The notes beneath the pieces were generated by a model that did no database searches, was not told where the DNA came from, and saw only the letters and a list, made by a program, of their open reading frames with translations. From contig NW_006921543.1 in NCBI RefSeq assembly GCF_000340215.1, positions 682,001-746,000 on the forward strand: a DNA stretch of 64,000 nucleotides. Reading direction: 5' to 3'. A program made the position numbers and the translations under genes. Positions 1 through 11,465 of the stretch are shown here, piece after piece. The stretch is from Pseudocercospora fijiensis CIRAD86. Lineage: Eukaryota > Ascomycota > Dothideomycetes > Mycosphaerellales > Mycosphaerellaceae. The number at the start of each line of letters is the position of its first letter. Positions within the stretch are counted from its first letter, which is position 1.

Positions 1-3000
1 AGAGTTAATAGAATAACAAGAGATTATATATATAATAATAAGGTACTAAGAACACCACTTTGTCCTATCTATATATAAGCAAAGGGCAAGAGGCTTATCT
101 CTAGGAGACTAAGGCACTATAATGTGTCGATACTAACTCTATATAGACACCTTATAGCCGACCTAATGTAGCTAGATCTAGCCTAGAATAGTGATTAGTA
201 CATTTTCTATACATACGACCTAAATACTACTAGTAGCCTTTATTTTATATAGACTATTAGCAATCGTTAGGAGTTAACTCTTCTATAATGCTAGAACTAA
301 ATAGCTACCTTCGTGCGTAGCATTAGTAGAGACATTATATGCCTATTATCTAACAATAAGGGAGGTATTTTAGGCCTTCGGTTTCGGTCGTATCTACGCA
401 ATAACTATACTATATAGAGGCTAACAGCCCTATATATATTAGAATAGGACCTAGTAGAGCGAGCAGGCCGTACTATTATTAAGGTAGCTCGAGCCTTAAT
501 AATACACGCTAGATTTCTACACAACCTATAGCTAGAAGCAGTTTATATAGCAACCTTCCTAGCTAATAGGTTACTAAGATTACGTATAGCCGACCTATCG
601 ATACGTACCCTATATAAGATTAGCACTAGCTATAAGCCAAATATAGCCTATATCTACTAGTTTAGAGCAAGGGCATATCTAGTAATCTACGGTATAGAGG
701 CAACTAATAGCAAAAGTAGGCTATACTGCTAAACACTATAAAAGTAGCCCTACGCACCTATATTAGATACCTATATAGATATAAAGGATACTCTATCTAT
801 AGGATATAGGTACCCTTACGAATAATAGTGCTACGTACAAGGGACGTTATATTTAATAAAACCAAGTTCTATAATAGCTACAATAATGACCTAGGTGTTG
901 TTATAACTAATTAAGAGCTTGTAGAAGAATATAGTAATCTCGAAGAGGCATAAGCACCCGCCTCGGAGCATTAGTTTAACGAGCTTCAAGAAGCCTACGA
1001 TATACCTCTAGACCTTGTTAGGTTTAGAGCTAAGGGGGTAGATACACTAATAGGGCCTAGTTGACTTATAATAGTTAACAGGCTAATAGATAACCCTATT
1101 AGACTAGAACTACTACTACCTTAACTACTAGCACTAGCTAAGCTATAGCGTATATAGGTACCTATATAGAAACAAGACTTTCTAATTAATCTACGCGAAA
1201 TACTATAGCCGCGTAATAACGTGCTAAGTGAATTAGTTAAACTAACTATTAGTTAGCTAACTATTAATTAGCAACCTTAACAACCTAAGAACGATGCTAG
1301 TACTTATACCCCTACTAACAATATAGACGCACTAGGTTACGCAGATAATATAGACATAAATTTACTACGTATAGAGCTTGCTAAATTGCTAATGCCAATT
1401 AAAGCAGCTAATATATCTTATCGTTACTTACTAAATACAGGAGGTCTATACTATCGTATTAATAATCCAAACAAGCGATAACGAGCAGCCGCGATCCGTT
1501 ACTGTATTAACGACCGAGACTAAGCGAGAAACCTCCTTCTATTTAGCAACCTATATATAGTAGCAGAGCACGAAGCTAGGTTAATACATAGTAATAGCGC
1601 CGATAATAATCAAGCCGATAGCGATCTGCTACTACTACTTCCTCGTAATAAAGACGATCTAACCCTTATACCAAAAGTGTTAGACTTGCTAAAGGAGCTA
1701 CGCAACTAGCGACAGGTACTAAAGAGCAAATTTAAAGAGCATTAGATACATGCTGCAAGAGTGGAATTCAATAAGGCGTTAGAGATACGTATATTCGAGT
1801 AGGTAGATCTAAATATACTAGACAAACCTAACCTCCTGCCTCTTACCTAGGCATTTAAATACAAGGGTAATGCCAATAGTCGACCAATCAAGCCTAAAGC
1901 AAGAGCATACACAAGAGGGGACCTTCAGAAGAACACACACTTAGACATCTATGCCTTAATACTAGCTATACGAGTTTTTAGAGCCCTTATAGCTATCGTA
2001 GCTAAGTTTAACCCAGAAGCCAAGTAAATAGATATAGTCAATGCCTTCCTTAATGCTATATTCCTATATACGCTATACCTTAGGCCGCCTAATAGATTTA
2101 AGCAGAAGGGCAAGGTATTAAAACTAATCTGAGTACTCTGTAGTCTGTAAGAGTTACCTCGGCTATAGTATAACCACTTTACTATAACACTAGAAAACAA
2201 ACTTGGTATATAACTAGTAGACAATATAGACTGCCTATACACCGACCTAGACAAACAGGTATTTATCTTCTTCTGCATAGACGACATTATACTATTATAT
2301 TACCGCTAGCATATACAAAAGGCAATAGACCTTAAGCAGAAGTTAATAAAGGAATATAAAATTAGTAACCTAGGAAAGCTCTTATAGTTCCTTAGTATTA
2401 AAATTATACGCGATAGGCAGAATAGGAAACTGTAGCTGTCTTAGAAGATATATACCGAGAAGATAGCTTAAAGATATAGTATCGCAATTGCTAGTCGAAG
2501 AGCTAAAGCACCCCTGCTAACTAGATACGAACTATATAAGAAACCAACTTCTAGTAAAGATAACTATGCTCGACTTAATCTAGTAGCAATCCTAGCCTAC
2601 TAGAGCCGTATAGGGTCACTTAACTTTGTAGTAGTTCAAACTAGGCCGGACATAGCTAAGGTAGTGTCCTTATTGTCTAAGGCTCTATAGAACCCGCGGA
2701 CAGAAGATATAGTAGTAGTAGACTAGTGCATTAGATACCTGCTAAACACAAAGGACCTATACTTAGAGTATAACGCAAACGAACTAACAATTACCGCTTA
2801 TTTAAGCTAATAGCTTTATAAATTCTACGTAGCTTCTAACGCATCCTATAGTAACTATAAGGGTACGAGATAGTCGTTAGAGGGATAGATATTCAGCCTA
2901 TTTAATAGACTAGTTAATTAGAAGGTAGTACGATAGTTAACTATTACTAAATCTACGACTAAAGCTAAACTGCTAGCTGCCTTATATATAGGCTTAGAAT

Positions 3001-3320
3001 TGATCTAGTAGAAGCGTTTCTTTAACAATATTAGCCTTACCTTAGATAGCATTCCTATACTATACTATAACAATATATAGACTATCCGCATTATTAAAGC
3101 TAATGCTAGCAAACTAGATACGAAGCTCCGCTATATAGACATTTACTAATGCTAGCTAAGGCAAGAATATAAGGCTAGAAGGATTTAATATAACTACCTA
3201 GCTATATAAGACATACTAGCCGATAGAATAACTAAGCTCTATAGCCCTTAGAACTAAAAGAGGTTTATTAAACAGCTAAGGCTAACTGAACTACCTAACC
3301 TAACAACTAACTAAGATATA
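1..3320 (+). mobile_element. Ty1/Copia LTR retrotransposon remnant, RIP-degraded, truncated by window start
   Basis: A plus-strand reading path, broken by many TAG and TAA codons, follows the Copia order integrase, reverse transcriptase, RNase H. At about 452-690 is the C-terminal integrase region (GRTIIKVARALIIHA, then a NRLLRLR block). At 831-880 the classic VLRTRDVIFNKTKFYN junction is readable. The reverse transcriptase runs from about 1840, with the active-site block FFCIDDIILLYY near 2269-2304 and LSQKIYTEKIA near 2438-2470. RNase H ends at the typical ADRITKLYSP motif near 3220-3250. Stops fall where Copia proteins have Gln or Trp, as expected of RIP. The 5' LTR, gag and protease would lie left of the window. 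No 3' LTR could be delimited. Confidence 0.85.
1840..3310 (+). pseudogene. Copia reverse transcriptase-RNase H, inactivated
   Basis: This is the degraded pol segment of the left-edge Copia element. The two catalytic aspartates of the reverse transcriptase (CIDDI, near 2281-2292) are still encoded, but many in-frame TAG and TAA codons elsewhere prevent any full-length product. The RNase H part shows the KLLAALYIGLELI region near 2966-3005. The apparent minus-strand reading frame at 1949-2287 is only the antisense of this segment. Confidence 0.8.
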
Positions 3321-4690
3321 TAGTTATCCGAGCGAAGCGAAGTAAACAGGTATAAGCCGAAGCATTCGAGGAGCTTACGACGAGGATACGAAGGTGTTGT
3401 CTGTTTACGAGCTAAGTAGAAGAACAGTTAGAATTTGTGTACTTAGGCAGGAATTTAGATATTACGTATAGAGTGTTCGCCGGGGGTTTAGTTTAAAGAT
3501 GCGCTTATACAAATCTAGGCTCGGCTTCTAATTAGAAGAAATCAAAATGTCCCCCCTACGTAACTATAGCCTTGTCGCCTTATAGCTTCGCTTTAGTACT
3601 ATAATAACGACTCGGAGATATAGCAATAGCGACAGCGATATTGCGACAATGCGATACGATAATAAACTACTAAGTAACAAATTCTAATAGTTCTTCTACT
3701 TAGGTCTCGCTTCGCTCGGCAACCCTTAGGTAGTACCTACCTATACGGTACTTTATAGGGGTATATAAGGAAGCAACTCTTCCTCCGATAACCTCTTCCT
3801 CTTCCGTAATACGAAGACAACTCTATATAATAGGTAGTAGGCGCCTCCCCCCCTTTATCTACTAATTATAACTAAGTCGATTAAACACAACTTTATCGAT
3901 TAGTACTAACAAAAGTGTCTAATACGATAACGACGACTAATTAGAATAAAGGACTTAACCTTACCTTCTAATATAGACTAAATAATAGTATAGGTAACCT
4001 TACCCTACGGGGTACGTTACTATCGCCTATATTATTACTTCGAGCGTTACTTCTGCTAACTAATAACAAGTCTACGGCGATTGTATTAGTACTAGTAATA
4101 ATAGTATAGTAGTCTTAGCTAAGGGTAGCGTCCTTAGTTAAGTTACCTATCCTAATTTATTAAATCTGTTTAAACAATATATATCTTACCTAATCCTTTA
4201 TCTAATTAAATAGACGCTACCTATACGATTAATATAATAACCGGTAGTAATAATATAACGGGCTTAGTTTAGCTAAACTAACTTTACTAACGATACGAGT
4301 TCTTATATAAGGCTTAATAGTGTCGGTCTGTGCTTAGACTACGTAGGAAGAAAACAGTTCCTAGTAATAGGGACTGTATATAAAGGTATATACGCAGTCC
4401 GGATTATGTAACGATATCCTTCGGGGTACTCGAGGTATAAAATAAGACTCTCTTATATATAGTGTAGATTTAAACTATTTTTTTAGTGTTTTAATAAAGT
4501 ACTATATAAGGAGTTAAAAGGATTAATTTTCTTTTATTTGTATATAAAGAAGCATTAACTACCTTGCCTAAAACCCTTTTATATAAGCTAAGGGGGTGTG
4601 TGACGCGTTAGCTCAATTATATAATAGACACGTAACCTCTTAGCATGAAGAATTTTTACACTGTATTTTAGACCATAGAATAGACTAAGA
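3321..4690. other. AT-rich RIP-degraded tract with no recognisable gene
   Basis: This 1.4-kb stretch has the same TA-rich, CpA/TpG-poor composition as the Copia element and carries no usable reading frame. Apart from the inverted repeat at 3328-3719 I recognise nothing. It may hold the Copia 3' LTR or other old repeats. Ordinary composition resumes near 4690. Confidence 0.6.
3328..3719. repeat. Fold-back inverted repeat (MITE-like)
   Basis: The two ends are inverted complements in two blocks. CCGAGCGAAGCGA at 3328-3340 pairs with 3707-3719. The block at 3412-3446 (starting CTAAGTAGAAGAAC) pairs with 3670-3703 with a few mismatches and one indel. The left arm has about 70 extra bases between the blocks. 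The roughly 220-bp centre is non-coding. No target-site duplication is clear. Confidence 0.6.
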
Positions 4691-5176
4691 TATAGGCAAT
4701 CAACGAAGCCAATTCAACCGCCGGCAATGCAGTATTACGTAAGTAATCCACTGCGCTGTGCGTGATACCATTTGGTCTTGCAGGCTGCTGTAGCCAGGCA
4801 AGATAGCAGAGGCTCCATCCTAGGGCAATACATGCGACTGGGACCGGCTCCTCGATCTTTGGCCATAATCTACACTTGGTCGCTTCCCGCTTCCCTCCTC
4901 AGGCGTCACCGACAGCTGCTTACCATCTCCCCAATCCTCAGGCCTTGTACGTCGACTATACCAAGTTTTCAACACTCAAATGCGGTTGAAGACCAGATAC
5001 CCTCAAGCAGATCAGCAGAGACTTGGGGAAGTGGTCTTTTGGTAGGACACGGGCACCTCGATCCATTGGAAGTGAGCAATTCATCAGCTCATGCTTCATT
5101 CCTCGTTAGTAGACATGTCCTGGGTATACATTAAATTCCTACCCTCTCCTCTATTCCCATCCCAGTCACTCACCTC
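4691..5176. other. Intergenic, nothing recognised
   Basis: Ordinary-composition DNA between the left repeat block and the 3' end of the DUF3445 gene. A 120-codon open frame at 4772-5134 begins at TTG and has no recognisable features, so it is not called. Confidence 0.5.
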
Positions 5177-6358
5177 TCACCTCCTCAAAAACTCCAAAAC
5201 CTTCTCCCCCCAAACAACCCCCCGTTTATAAACCTGAATCTCGGGTACATTCCCCAACCCCAACCCCTCAATCGCCTCAGCCAACCTCTCCCCATACCCT
5301 TCCCTCTTAACATCCTCAAGCAAATACTGAAAAGTCTTAAACCCAAAAACCACAGCCCGACTCCTCGGCAACCGAAAAAGCGTCTGCCTCTCACTCCTCA
5401 ATCTACAATCCCCAATCACAACTTTCGCCTTCTCCTCCTCGATCCGAGCCTGCAAAGAAACTTTCTCCTTCTCCTCCCCCTTCATCCCCCCGGTAGTAGC
5501 ATAAAGATGATTCCCCCCCTCACTAAAAAGCGGCTCATTCGTCGTAATAGTCCAATTCGCCCTTTTCACCGCACTCCCACACTCCAGCCGCGCGAAAAAA
5601 CGATCCATAGATTTTTCTAGTTTGGTTTTGTAACCCGGGACAGGCATATGAATAGCGGAGAGTGGGAGACCGAGTTTCTTTCGTAGACTGAAGCCTGAGG
5701 GGAAACAACATACGAAAGCTTCGAGGTGGTAGAGGGGGCTTCCATCGGGGGCGGTGCTGGAGGGGAGTAAGAGGAGGAGATCGGTGTCGACGTGTGCGCC
5801 GAGGGTGTGGAGGGCTTGGAGGGGAGAGGGTTGGTGGAGAGGGATGAGTTCGTTGGTGACTTTGTTGAGGAGGTGAGGACCGGAGGGGGAGGTTGTGTTT
5901 TGGAGTTCGTACATGGTTGGATAGCGTTGAGGGAGGTAGGTGCCGAAGATCCAGTCGTGGAGTTCGAGGACCGCTGGCTCGCAGACTTTGTTGCAACGAA
6001 TGGTGGCGTCTGTGTTTTCGTCCATGATCTGACGACGGATTTGCATTCTTTCGGCGTAGGTGTTGTCCATATCTAGTATTTCCGACAGTGTGATCTTCTC
6101 CACGGCCATGGTGAGGTGGTATTTAGGCTTGAGAGGTGAGTTGCGGATTGGCGGGGTCGTTTTCCAGTCAAAGTTGGGGAGGGTTTCGATGCTGAGATAT
6201 GGGTCCTTTTCAACTGGCGGTAGTGGTTGCGAAGATATTTGCCTCCATCGTCTCCGGACCAGGAACTTGTAACCGCTTGCAACAGCGAGAAGACAGAAAG
6301 AGATAGCAAAGAGAAGGGGAGAAAGCATGATGTGCTGTACGATTGAATCTTTGAACAT
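5177..6358 (-). CDS. DUF3445 / HRQ family protein (haem-dependent oxidative N-demethylase-like)
   Basis: The gene encodes 393 residues in one exon. I take the ATG at 6358; the open frame extends 7 codons further only to a TTG. One hydrophobic segment near residues 10-31 (MLSPLLFAISFCLLAV) suggests membrane anchoring. The rest carries DUF3445 hallmarks: the N-terminal PNFDWKTTPPIRN and LKPKYHLTMA blocks, a central AHVDTDLLLLLP block, and the C-terminal SERQTLFRLPRSRAVVFGFKT block. Bacterial relatives bind haem with FMN and oxidatively N-demethylate small amines; the fungal substrate is unknown. The flanks are short intergenic DNA on the 3' side and about 350 bp to the next minus-strand gene on the 5' side. 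Family assignment is confident and the reaction is inferred. Confidence 0.85.
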   Translation of the reverse strand: MFKDSIVQHIMLSPLLFAISFCLLAVASGYKFLVRRRWRQISSQPLPPVEKDPYLSIETLPNFDWKTTPPIRNSPLKPKYHLTMAVEKITLSEILDMDNTYAERMQIRRQIMDENTDATIRCNKVCEPAVLELHDWIFGTYLPQRYPTMYELQNTTSPSGPHLLNKVTNELIPLHQPSPLQALHTLGAHVDTDLLLLLPSSTAPDGSPLYHLEAFVCCFPSGFSLRKKLGLPLSAIHMPVPGYKTKLEKSMDRFFARLECGSAVKRANWTITTNEPLFSEGGNHLYATTGGMKGEEKEKVSLQARIEEEKAKVVIGDCRLRSERQTLFRLPRSRAVVFGFKTFQYLLEDVKREGYGERLAEAIEGLGLGNVPEIQVYKRGVVWGEKVLEFLRR

Positions 6359-6707
6359 GAATGCGAACGATGCAAACAATGGTATGAGTAAGTAACCAGT
6401 CTTCGCGTTTAGACGACGTGAAGTATGTGTAGAACTGGGGTAGCTATGCTATGTAGTTGAGTCAACCGTCAAGCGTGGAGCTTGCATATCGTGAGCCAAT
6501 GGCTTTCCGCTACAGCCAAAGGCCCGTGCGCCTGTACCTTCCTGCTTCGGTAGGAAAGTCCTCGGGCCTGCGGCCGGCCAAGACGCCTCACTTGCTTGCA
6601 CCACATCTTCAATCATGGTGATATGTATGCCATACTCTGGTCTGACAATGCGAAATTTAGATGAGAGGCCGAAAATGCTCAGGATCTAAAAGCGGCATGG
6701 GAAGATG

Positions 6708-7567
6708 CTAGTACCATTCGTATTGACGATAGGTGGGTGTTCCGCCTGGGAGCATTGATCTACCTCGACCTCGCAAGGCTTCTGCGATGCGATACGCAGC
6801 CAAGAAGTCAAAGAGGGCGATAAGGTTCGCCAGACGCTGCTGCTGATGGACTTGGCGATGATGATACGGATGAAGCAAGAGCGGGCATCGCAAAGCGTCA
6901 TTATATCTCGAGGTATTAGGCTCCAGCTCGTATGCTGTCATGATGCGGTTCAGTTGATGCTCACCCATCTCTTGAAAATCTATCAAGCGCCGTGGAGTTG
7001 AGAAGTCTGCAGGATAGCGACCATCGGAGCGCAGCATTGGTTGTATTTGCACAAATGAGCTTGGGTACGGAATTGCTCCATTGGCAACGGCAGCTCGAAG
7101 ATTGCTGTCACAATGAATGAGTGAGCCATTCATCATGTGTCTCAAACAGCCAGCACTCACCGGCCAACGACTTCTCCGGGATAATAGCTCGTTCGCGGCT
7201 GTCCGAGAAAGACAGGTATCGCCCCGAGCATTGCATACTCGGAGCCATCAACCAAAATATCACCGAATGCGTCGCAGTGATTGCCATTCTCGTATCCATA
7301 TGAAGCCATGACTCGACGGCTCAGGAGATCGTTGTACAGCCAAGGCGAAGGAGGAGCAGAGCGATACGTGCGATCACTCATGAACTCATAATGGTCTTCG
7401 TGGAATATCCAAGCCATGTTGTTGATGGAGATCTGAGATTGCTCGATGCAGAACCGCGCGCAGGTCAAACGGGCGAGCAGCCGGGTTTTGGCGTATTATG
7501 TGCCCACTGCGTCACCGCCGTCGGTCCATCGTGAGTGTGACGATGGGGGGCTTGAGTCTGCTGTCAT
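6708..7567 (-). CDS. Hypothetical protein, spliced
   Basis: The core is two exons, ending at 6708. Exon 7432..7161 and exon 7104..6708 are joined by a clean 56-nt intron (GTGAGT to ACAG). The frame is continuous, giving ..YYPGEVVGRNLRAAVANG... An in-frame ATG at 7417 has a strong CAACAACATGG context and would give 217 residues. A better N-terminus may be an upstream exon, 7567..7508 (MTADSSPPSSHSRWTDGGDA), joined in phase by a 75-nt intron (7507..7433, ending CTCAG); this is the model given, 242 residues. I see no signal peptide, membrane segment or known domain. The C-terminal half is rich in His, Gln and Arg (HPYHHRQVHQQQR). Function is unknown. The second intron is well supported; the first exon is tentative. 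Confidence 0.55.
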
Positions 7568-8174
7568 GGGGTCAGCTGGCCTGCCATTGAGGGCAACGAT
7601 TTCACTTGGCCCTGAACTCCCGTCCCGTTCGGCTGGCTAGATGTCCATGCACATAGCCGAGGACATCATCCGTTTCGCCGCCGTGTAACAGCAGTGACGA
7701 CAAGTGACTCCTCCTGCTCGTTAGCACCCATGAGATCGGGGCGGTCGATGTCCTGGGCGGTCATCATTACCCGGCGGAGCACTGCACTCAGCAGGGCAGC
7801 TTTTGAGGGGCTCGATCTGGGGCTGGATGAGGACCATGAACGGGAGCGGGATGGAACGGGTCAGCTTCCCAGCTCAGGGGACGCTAATGGGAAAGTGGTG
7901 TTGAGGTTGCGATGCTCTCGACAAAGGCTTTGAATTTGATCTCAGACACCTGCTTACAAAAAGTCTGGTCGATCTTTGAGCATGTGCGGTTCCTTGCAGT
8001 CTACAGCCCCAGCTTTCGGACAAGCAGCTTGCAACAACAAGGCAACCACGTGCAACGCGAGCACAAAGGTGGACCATGGTCCGGGAAGCAAGAATGCTGT
8101 CTTGGATTGGCGCAGAAATGCTGCATCTGACCAGATAATGGTTGGTAGTAGGTTTGCAGCGATCAGAGTGCTTC
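7568..8174. other. Intergenic or unresolved coding-like region
   Basis: Minus-strand stretches look coding-like in pieces, for example an open frame around 7954-8175 and a Ser/Arg-rich one ending near 7670 (..DIDRPDLMGANEQEESLVV..). I could not join them by plausible introns without stops. They may be UTR, an additional gene with unusual introns, or a decayed gene. Confidence 0.3.
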
Positions 8175-8599
8175 TCAATCTCTAAGCTTCGACGGCGTCC
8201 TGGGTGCAGTGCTGTGAAGATTGTTCGGAGTTGCTGTCGATGTACTTGCTTCCTCTCGAATTGAAGTAGGGCGCTGCGTTATTCCCGGCATGCTTATTCG
8301 GCGCTTGTGTCCGCTAGGTCGTTCGGTCAGACTGGGGGCTCGGGGTCTCTGTCGTCCTCGTGCTCTGCCGCCAATATAAGGCAGTTCGTAGGTAGCGGAG
8401 CGCCAGATGTACAGAAGTACATCATAGATTATGAAAGCCAGCCAGGGCCCGATGGTCAAGAATGCGAACAGCAGCTTCGGGAATTTCAGCACTGCCGATG
8501 CCTCTCGTCGTGTCGCACAGCATGAGAACTCACAAAGAGCCTCGTGATCCACGTCTCGAACGTCTGCAGACTTTCCGGCAGGATCGAGGACCATCCCAT
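8175..8599 (-). CDS. Small single-pass membrane protein, hypothetical
   Basis: Two exons, 8599..8534 and 8474..8175, are joined by a 59-nt intron (GTGAGT donor, GCTGAAAT branch region, CCGAAG acceptor), giving 121 residues. The start is the ATG at 8599 (MGWSSILPESLQTFETW). A second ATG at 8594 opens a different frame that would read through the intron; the spliced model is better because it joins an amphipathic N-terminus directly to a long hydrophobic helix (about residues 22-46, LLFAFLTIGPWLAFIIYDVLL). The C-terminal tail is basic and Ser/Thr/Pro-rich, probably exposed and phosphorylated. No family is recognised. It is divergent from the BTB gene. Confidence 0.6.
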
Positions 8600-9343
8600 G
8601 ATCAATTCAACTGCCAAAAGCGGCTATGTCGAGAAGTGTTTAGCAAAAGAAGAGGTGCACAAGATGGATGCGATGGACTGACGTCGTTCCCCACCACCTG
8701 CACATCATTTGGTGAATCGCGACTCCCCCAAGTCCCCAACAAGACAAAGCACGCATCTTCGGGCCGGTCGGAGTTCGGAAGCTCTTGCCGATCCGATGCA
8801 CAGTGCAACTCGTCCGCCAAGACTTGAGTTCCCTCGTTTTTTTCTCACAGCAAAGAATGCAAGCTTCATGTTTGTGTGAAAGATAGCGGTAGCTGATGAT
8901 ATCGAGCACTGCATCCTGCCATGTGTCTGGAACTATGCCGCCAGCAGCCGCCAGTACACGTCCGTCTTGACTCACAGAAGGACCAACAGCACTCTCACCG
9001 GAGTACGAGTAGACTTTGCTCGAGGCACACAACAGCTGTAGCTCAGCCCCAATGCATCCAATCGCACCTTTCGAAGCCATGCTTGGTGAAGCTGTATGCC
9101 AGTCTGCCAGACAGCTGTGCTGTGCTTCCTGCAAACGAGGGGCACCACTTTCCCGTGACTCCAGGCAGCCTTTCCTGGAATGCTGGAATGGCGGCCTCAA
9201 ACGTCTGCACTGCGCCATCTCCTTCATTGCAGTTGTTGTTGTCGTTGAAGCACTCGTCTCGACACTGACAGACATGTTCCGGTAGGCAGTCTGGCGCTTG
9301 CTCACCCTCGCACTCACCCCACCCCGACAGCCATCCCAGAGCC
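8600..9343. promoter_or_regulatory. Divergent intergenic region between small membrane protein and BTB gene
   Basis: About 740 bp separates two oppositely oriented start codons (8599 minus, 9344 plus), so it should hold both promoters. Long open frames here, for example on the minus strand at 8640-9317, look like chance frames in GC-balanced DNA. No specific site is claimed. Confidence 0.4.
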
Positions 9344-10967
9344 ATGGACGACGATTTCACCTTCTACGCACCACCGCCTAGGCCGCGACGCATTTTGCCT
9401 ACTGTCGGACCTCTGGAGCCATACCTGGAAACTTCAGAAGCAACGCCAGATCCCTTCTCATGGCGCATGCCTTCCTCGCCGCTTGGCTGGCATGAGTGCC
9501 CGGAGGAATCAAATCTGCTTGTAGCACAGGACAAAATCTCACCTCTGCACAGCGACGCGACTCGGTCGCCTCAAAATGGCTGGCAATATCCTGTCGTCGA
9601 TGACTTCTTAGATGGTTGGGATAAGGAGCTCAAGTCACCGCCCAACCCACAAAAGGATGCTGGTTACATGGGCAAAGACAGCCCATTCTCGCTGGACACG
9701 CTACCCACTGATATGTCTTTTCTCCACTGCTTTCCGAAGGGCAACGCGACAATCACATATCTCAATGATCTTGGGGACATGGAGTCCATTTCCGATCTCA
9801 GTCCATGCATCATCGAAGAGCGCAGCTTCCTTCTGGCTCAGGCTTTCGAAGACTCCACTACCGGGCCTCAGCTGCATCTTGAGCCACTCACTCCCCTCAG
9901 CGCCCGGCCCTTCCTGCAATACCTTTACACTGGTGTCTACAATCTGCCCACGGCGAATGGGGAGTCATTTCAAGATGTCCCAACATCTCTGCTCGTCCAC
10001 TGTCAGCTATATCGTTTGGCTGACATCTACGATCTGCCTGAGCTCAAGACCGCGGCCAACCTCAACATCATACGCCAATGCGAGTTTGGCTGTTCTTCCC
10101 CCGACAAGCCGATTGACCTGTGCGCTGCCATCGAGTACATGTACAGGAACATGCGCGAATCAGCAAACGTAATCGACACCATCACAAATTACTGCGTGAC
10201 CTGCTTCTTGAGCCACAGGTTGGCAGACGACTTCGAATTTCGCCGTATGGCATACGATCTTCGACCATTCCATCAAGACTTGTGCAAGGTCAGCATGAGC
10301 AGGCAATTTGAGGATGAGAGCAGTAAGTGACCCCTAGCGTCTCCATGAAAATGAACTTGCTAACATCATGACAGTTGCCCAAGCAATTATTCAAATGCCC
10401 TTTAAGCCTTACGTTCCTGAGACATACGCATCGAGAGAAGACGGCTTCGGACGGTCAACGAACCAAGATGTCGTCTATAACTTCCATGGGGGAGATGCAT
10501 TCGCGGCTTCGCCCAAGAAGCGAAAGATGCTAGAGATGACACCAGCTCCGAGCGCTGGCGGGCTCTACCTGGCATTTCGCTCAAAGCACGAAATGATCCA
10601 AGACAAGCATAGAGACAGCCCGTTGCTCAACGAGAAGCAGGCCCTTGCTCCAGAGGCAGAAGCACAAAACCTTCCAAGCGAGACTGTCTCCGTGGATGCA
10701 GACCGAGCGTTCTGGGGAGCAGCGGCAAAGACTGCTCCGGTCGTGAAAGAGGAGGCTTCTGAAGAGTACGAGGTGCTTGCAGGACCGGCACAAGTCGAGG
10801 CGCTCAGCTCGGACAACGACTCTGACGCTGAGACATTGGTGATTGTGGACAGGCCAGCTTCGACGGCATACGAGACATGTTTGCCCATTCGCAAGCGCAG
10901 TGCAGCAAGCTCCATTACCGCCGTCGAACATCAAGAGAGCTCGGATTCTGAGTGGGACATTGTGTAG
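9344..10967 (+). CDS. BTB/POZ-like domain protein
   Basis: Two exons, 9344..10322 and 10375..10967, with a 52-nt intron (GTAAGT to GACAG), give 523 residues. The ATG at 9344 lies in a good context (GAGCCATGGA). After a Pro-rich N-terminus, residues about 125-290 resemble fungal BTB-like domains: HCFPKGNATITYLND, a conserved FLLAQAFEDS segment, LSARPFLQYLYTGVY, then LYRLADIYDLPELKTAA and the helical CAAIEYMYRNM part. The C-terminal half is low in structure, with a nuclear-signal-like SPKKRKM and an acidic Ser-rich tail ending SDSEWDIV. BTB domains mediate dimerisation and often Cullin-3 binding or transcriptional repression; which applies here is unknown. The nuclear location is inferred. Confidence 0.8.
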
Positions 10968-11465
10968 AATGCTGCATTCGATGTCGAGGGTGAATTATTG
11001 GGAAGATAAGAACATCCCCGTTCATGTCGTCCAAACTCGTACATATTGGGATGTCTTCAGCGCGGCGTTATGGACCAGCTATAAGGAATGGAAAAGCAGA
11101 CAACGACCAGACGCAATGAATTTCTCACTACTCACACAACATATGTGCTTACAAATAGCCCGATTCAGCTTGTGCTAATCGAGGCTTGTGTGACCATCGC
11201 TTCGCGAGTCGGGACGTTTTCGAAGATCTGCTAACCCGCAGTAAGTAACCGGGAAGTGCTTGGTACACACGGGTGATCGGCATTCGGTCAAGAATGCGCT
11301 CAACGAGGAGCCGGCAGGTGCACTTGTGATCGCCACCTTATCTCCATGCATTTCTCGCTGTTTGTCTTGGATGTTGATGATATGCAAAACAATATCATTG
11401 TTCTGGGCATGCACTTTCATTCAGCGTCATGACCGGAACCCCGTCACCCTGAAACTTTCGCAGCC
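10968..11465. other. Intergenic, likely promoter of the MFS gene
   Basis: Some 500 bp lies between two genes on the same strand, holding the BTB 3' end and the MFS 5' region. I see no RNA gene or repeat in it. Confidence 0.4.

Noticed and set aside
1949..2287. A minus-strand 112-codon frame in the left repeat block
   Set aside because: It is the antisense of the Copia reverse transcriptase.
4772..5134. A 120-codon plus-strand frame
   Set aside because: It begins with TTG, not ATG, and shows no recognisable features.
5535..6375. Alternative frames over the DUF3445 gene
   Set aside because: They are shadow frames of a clearly recognised protein on the same or the opposite strand.
8640..9317. 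A 225-codon minus-strand open frame
   Set aside because: No domain, no natural start or composition, and it lies in the promoter region between two supported divergent genes.
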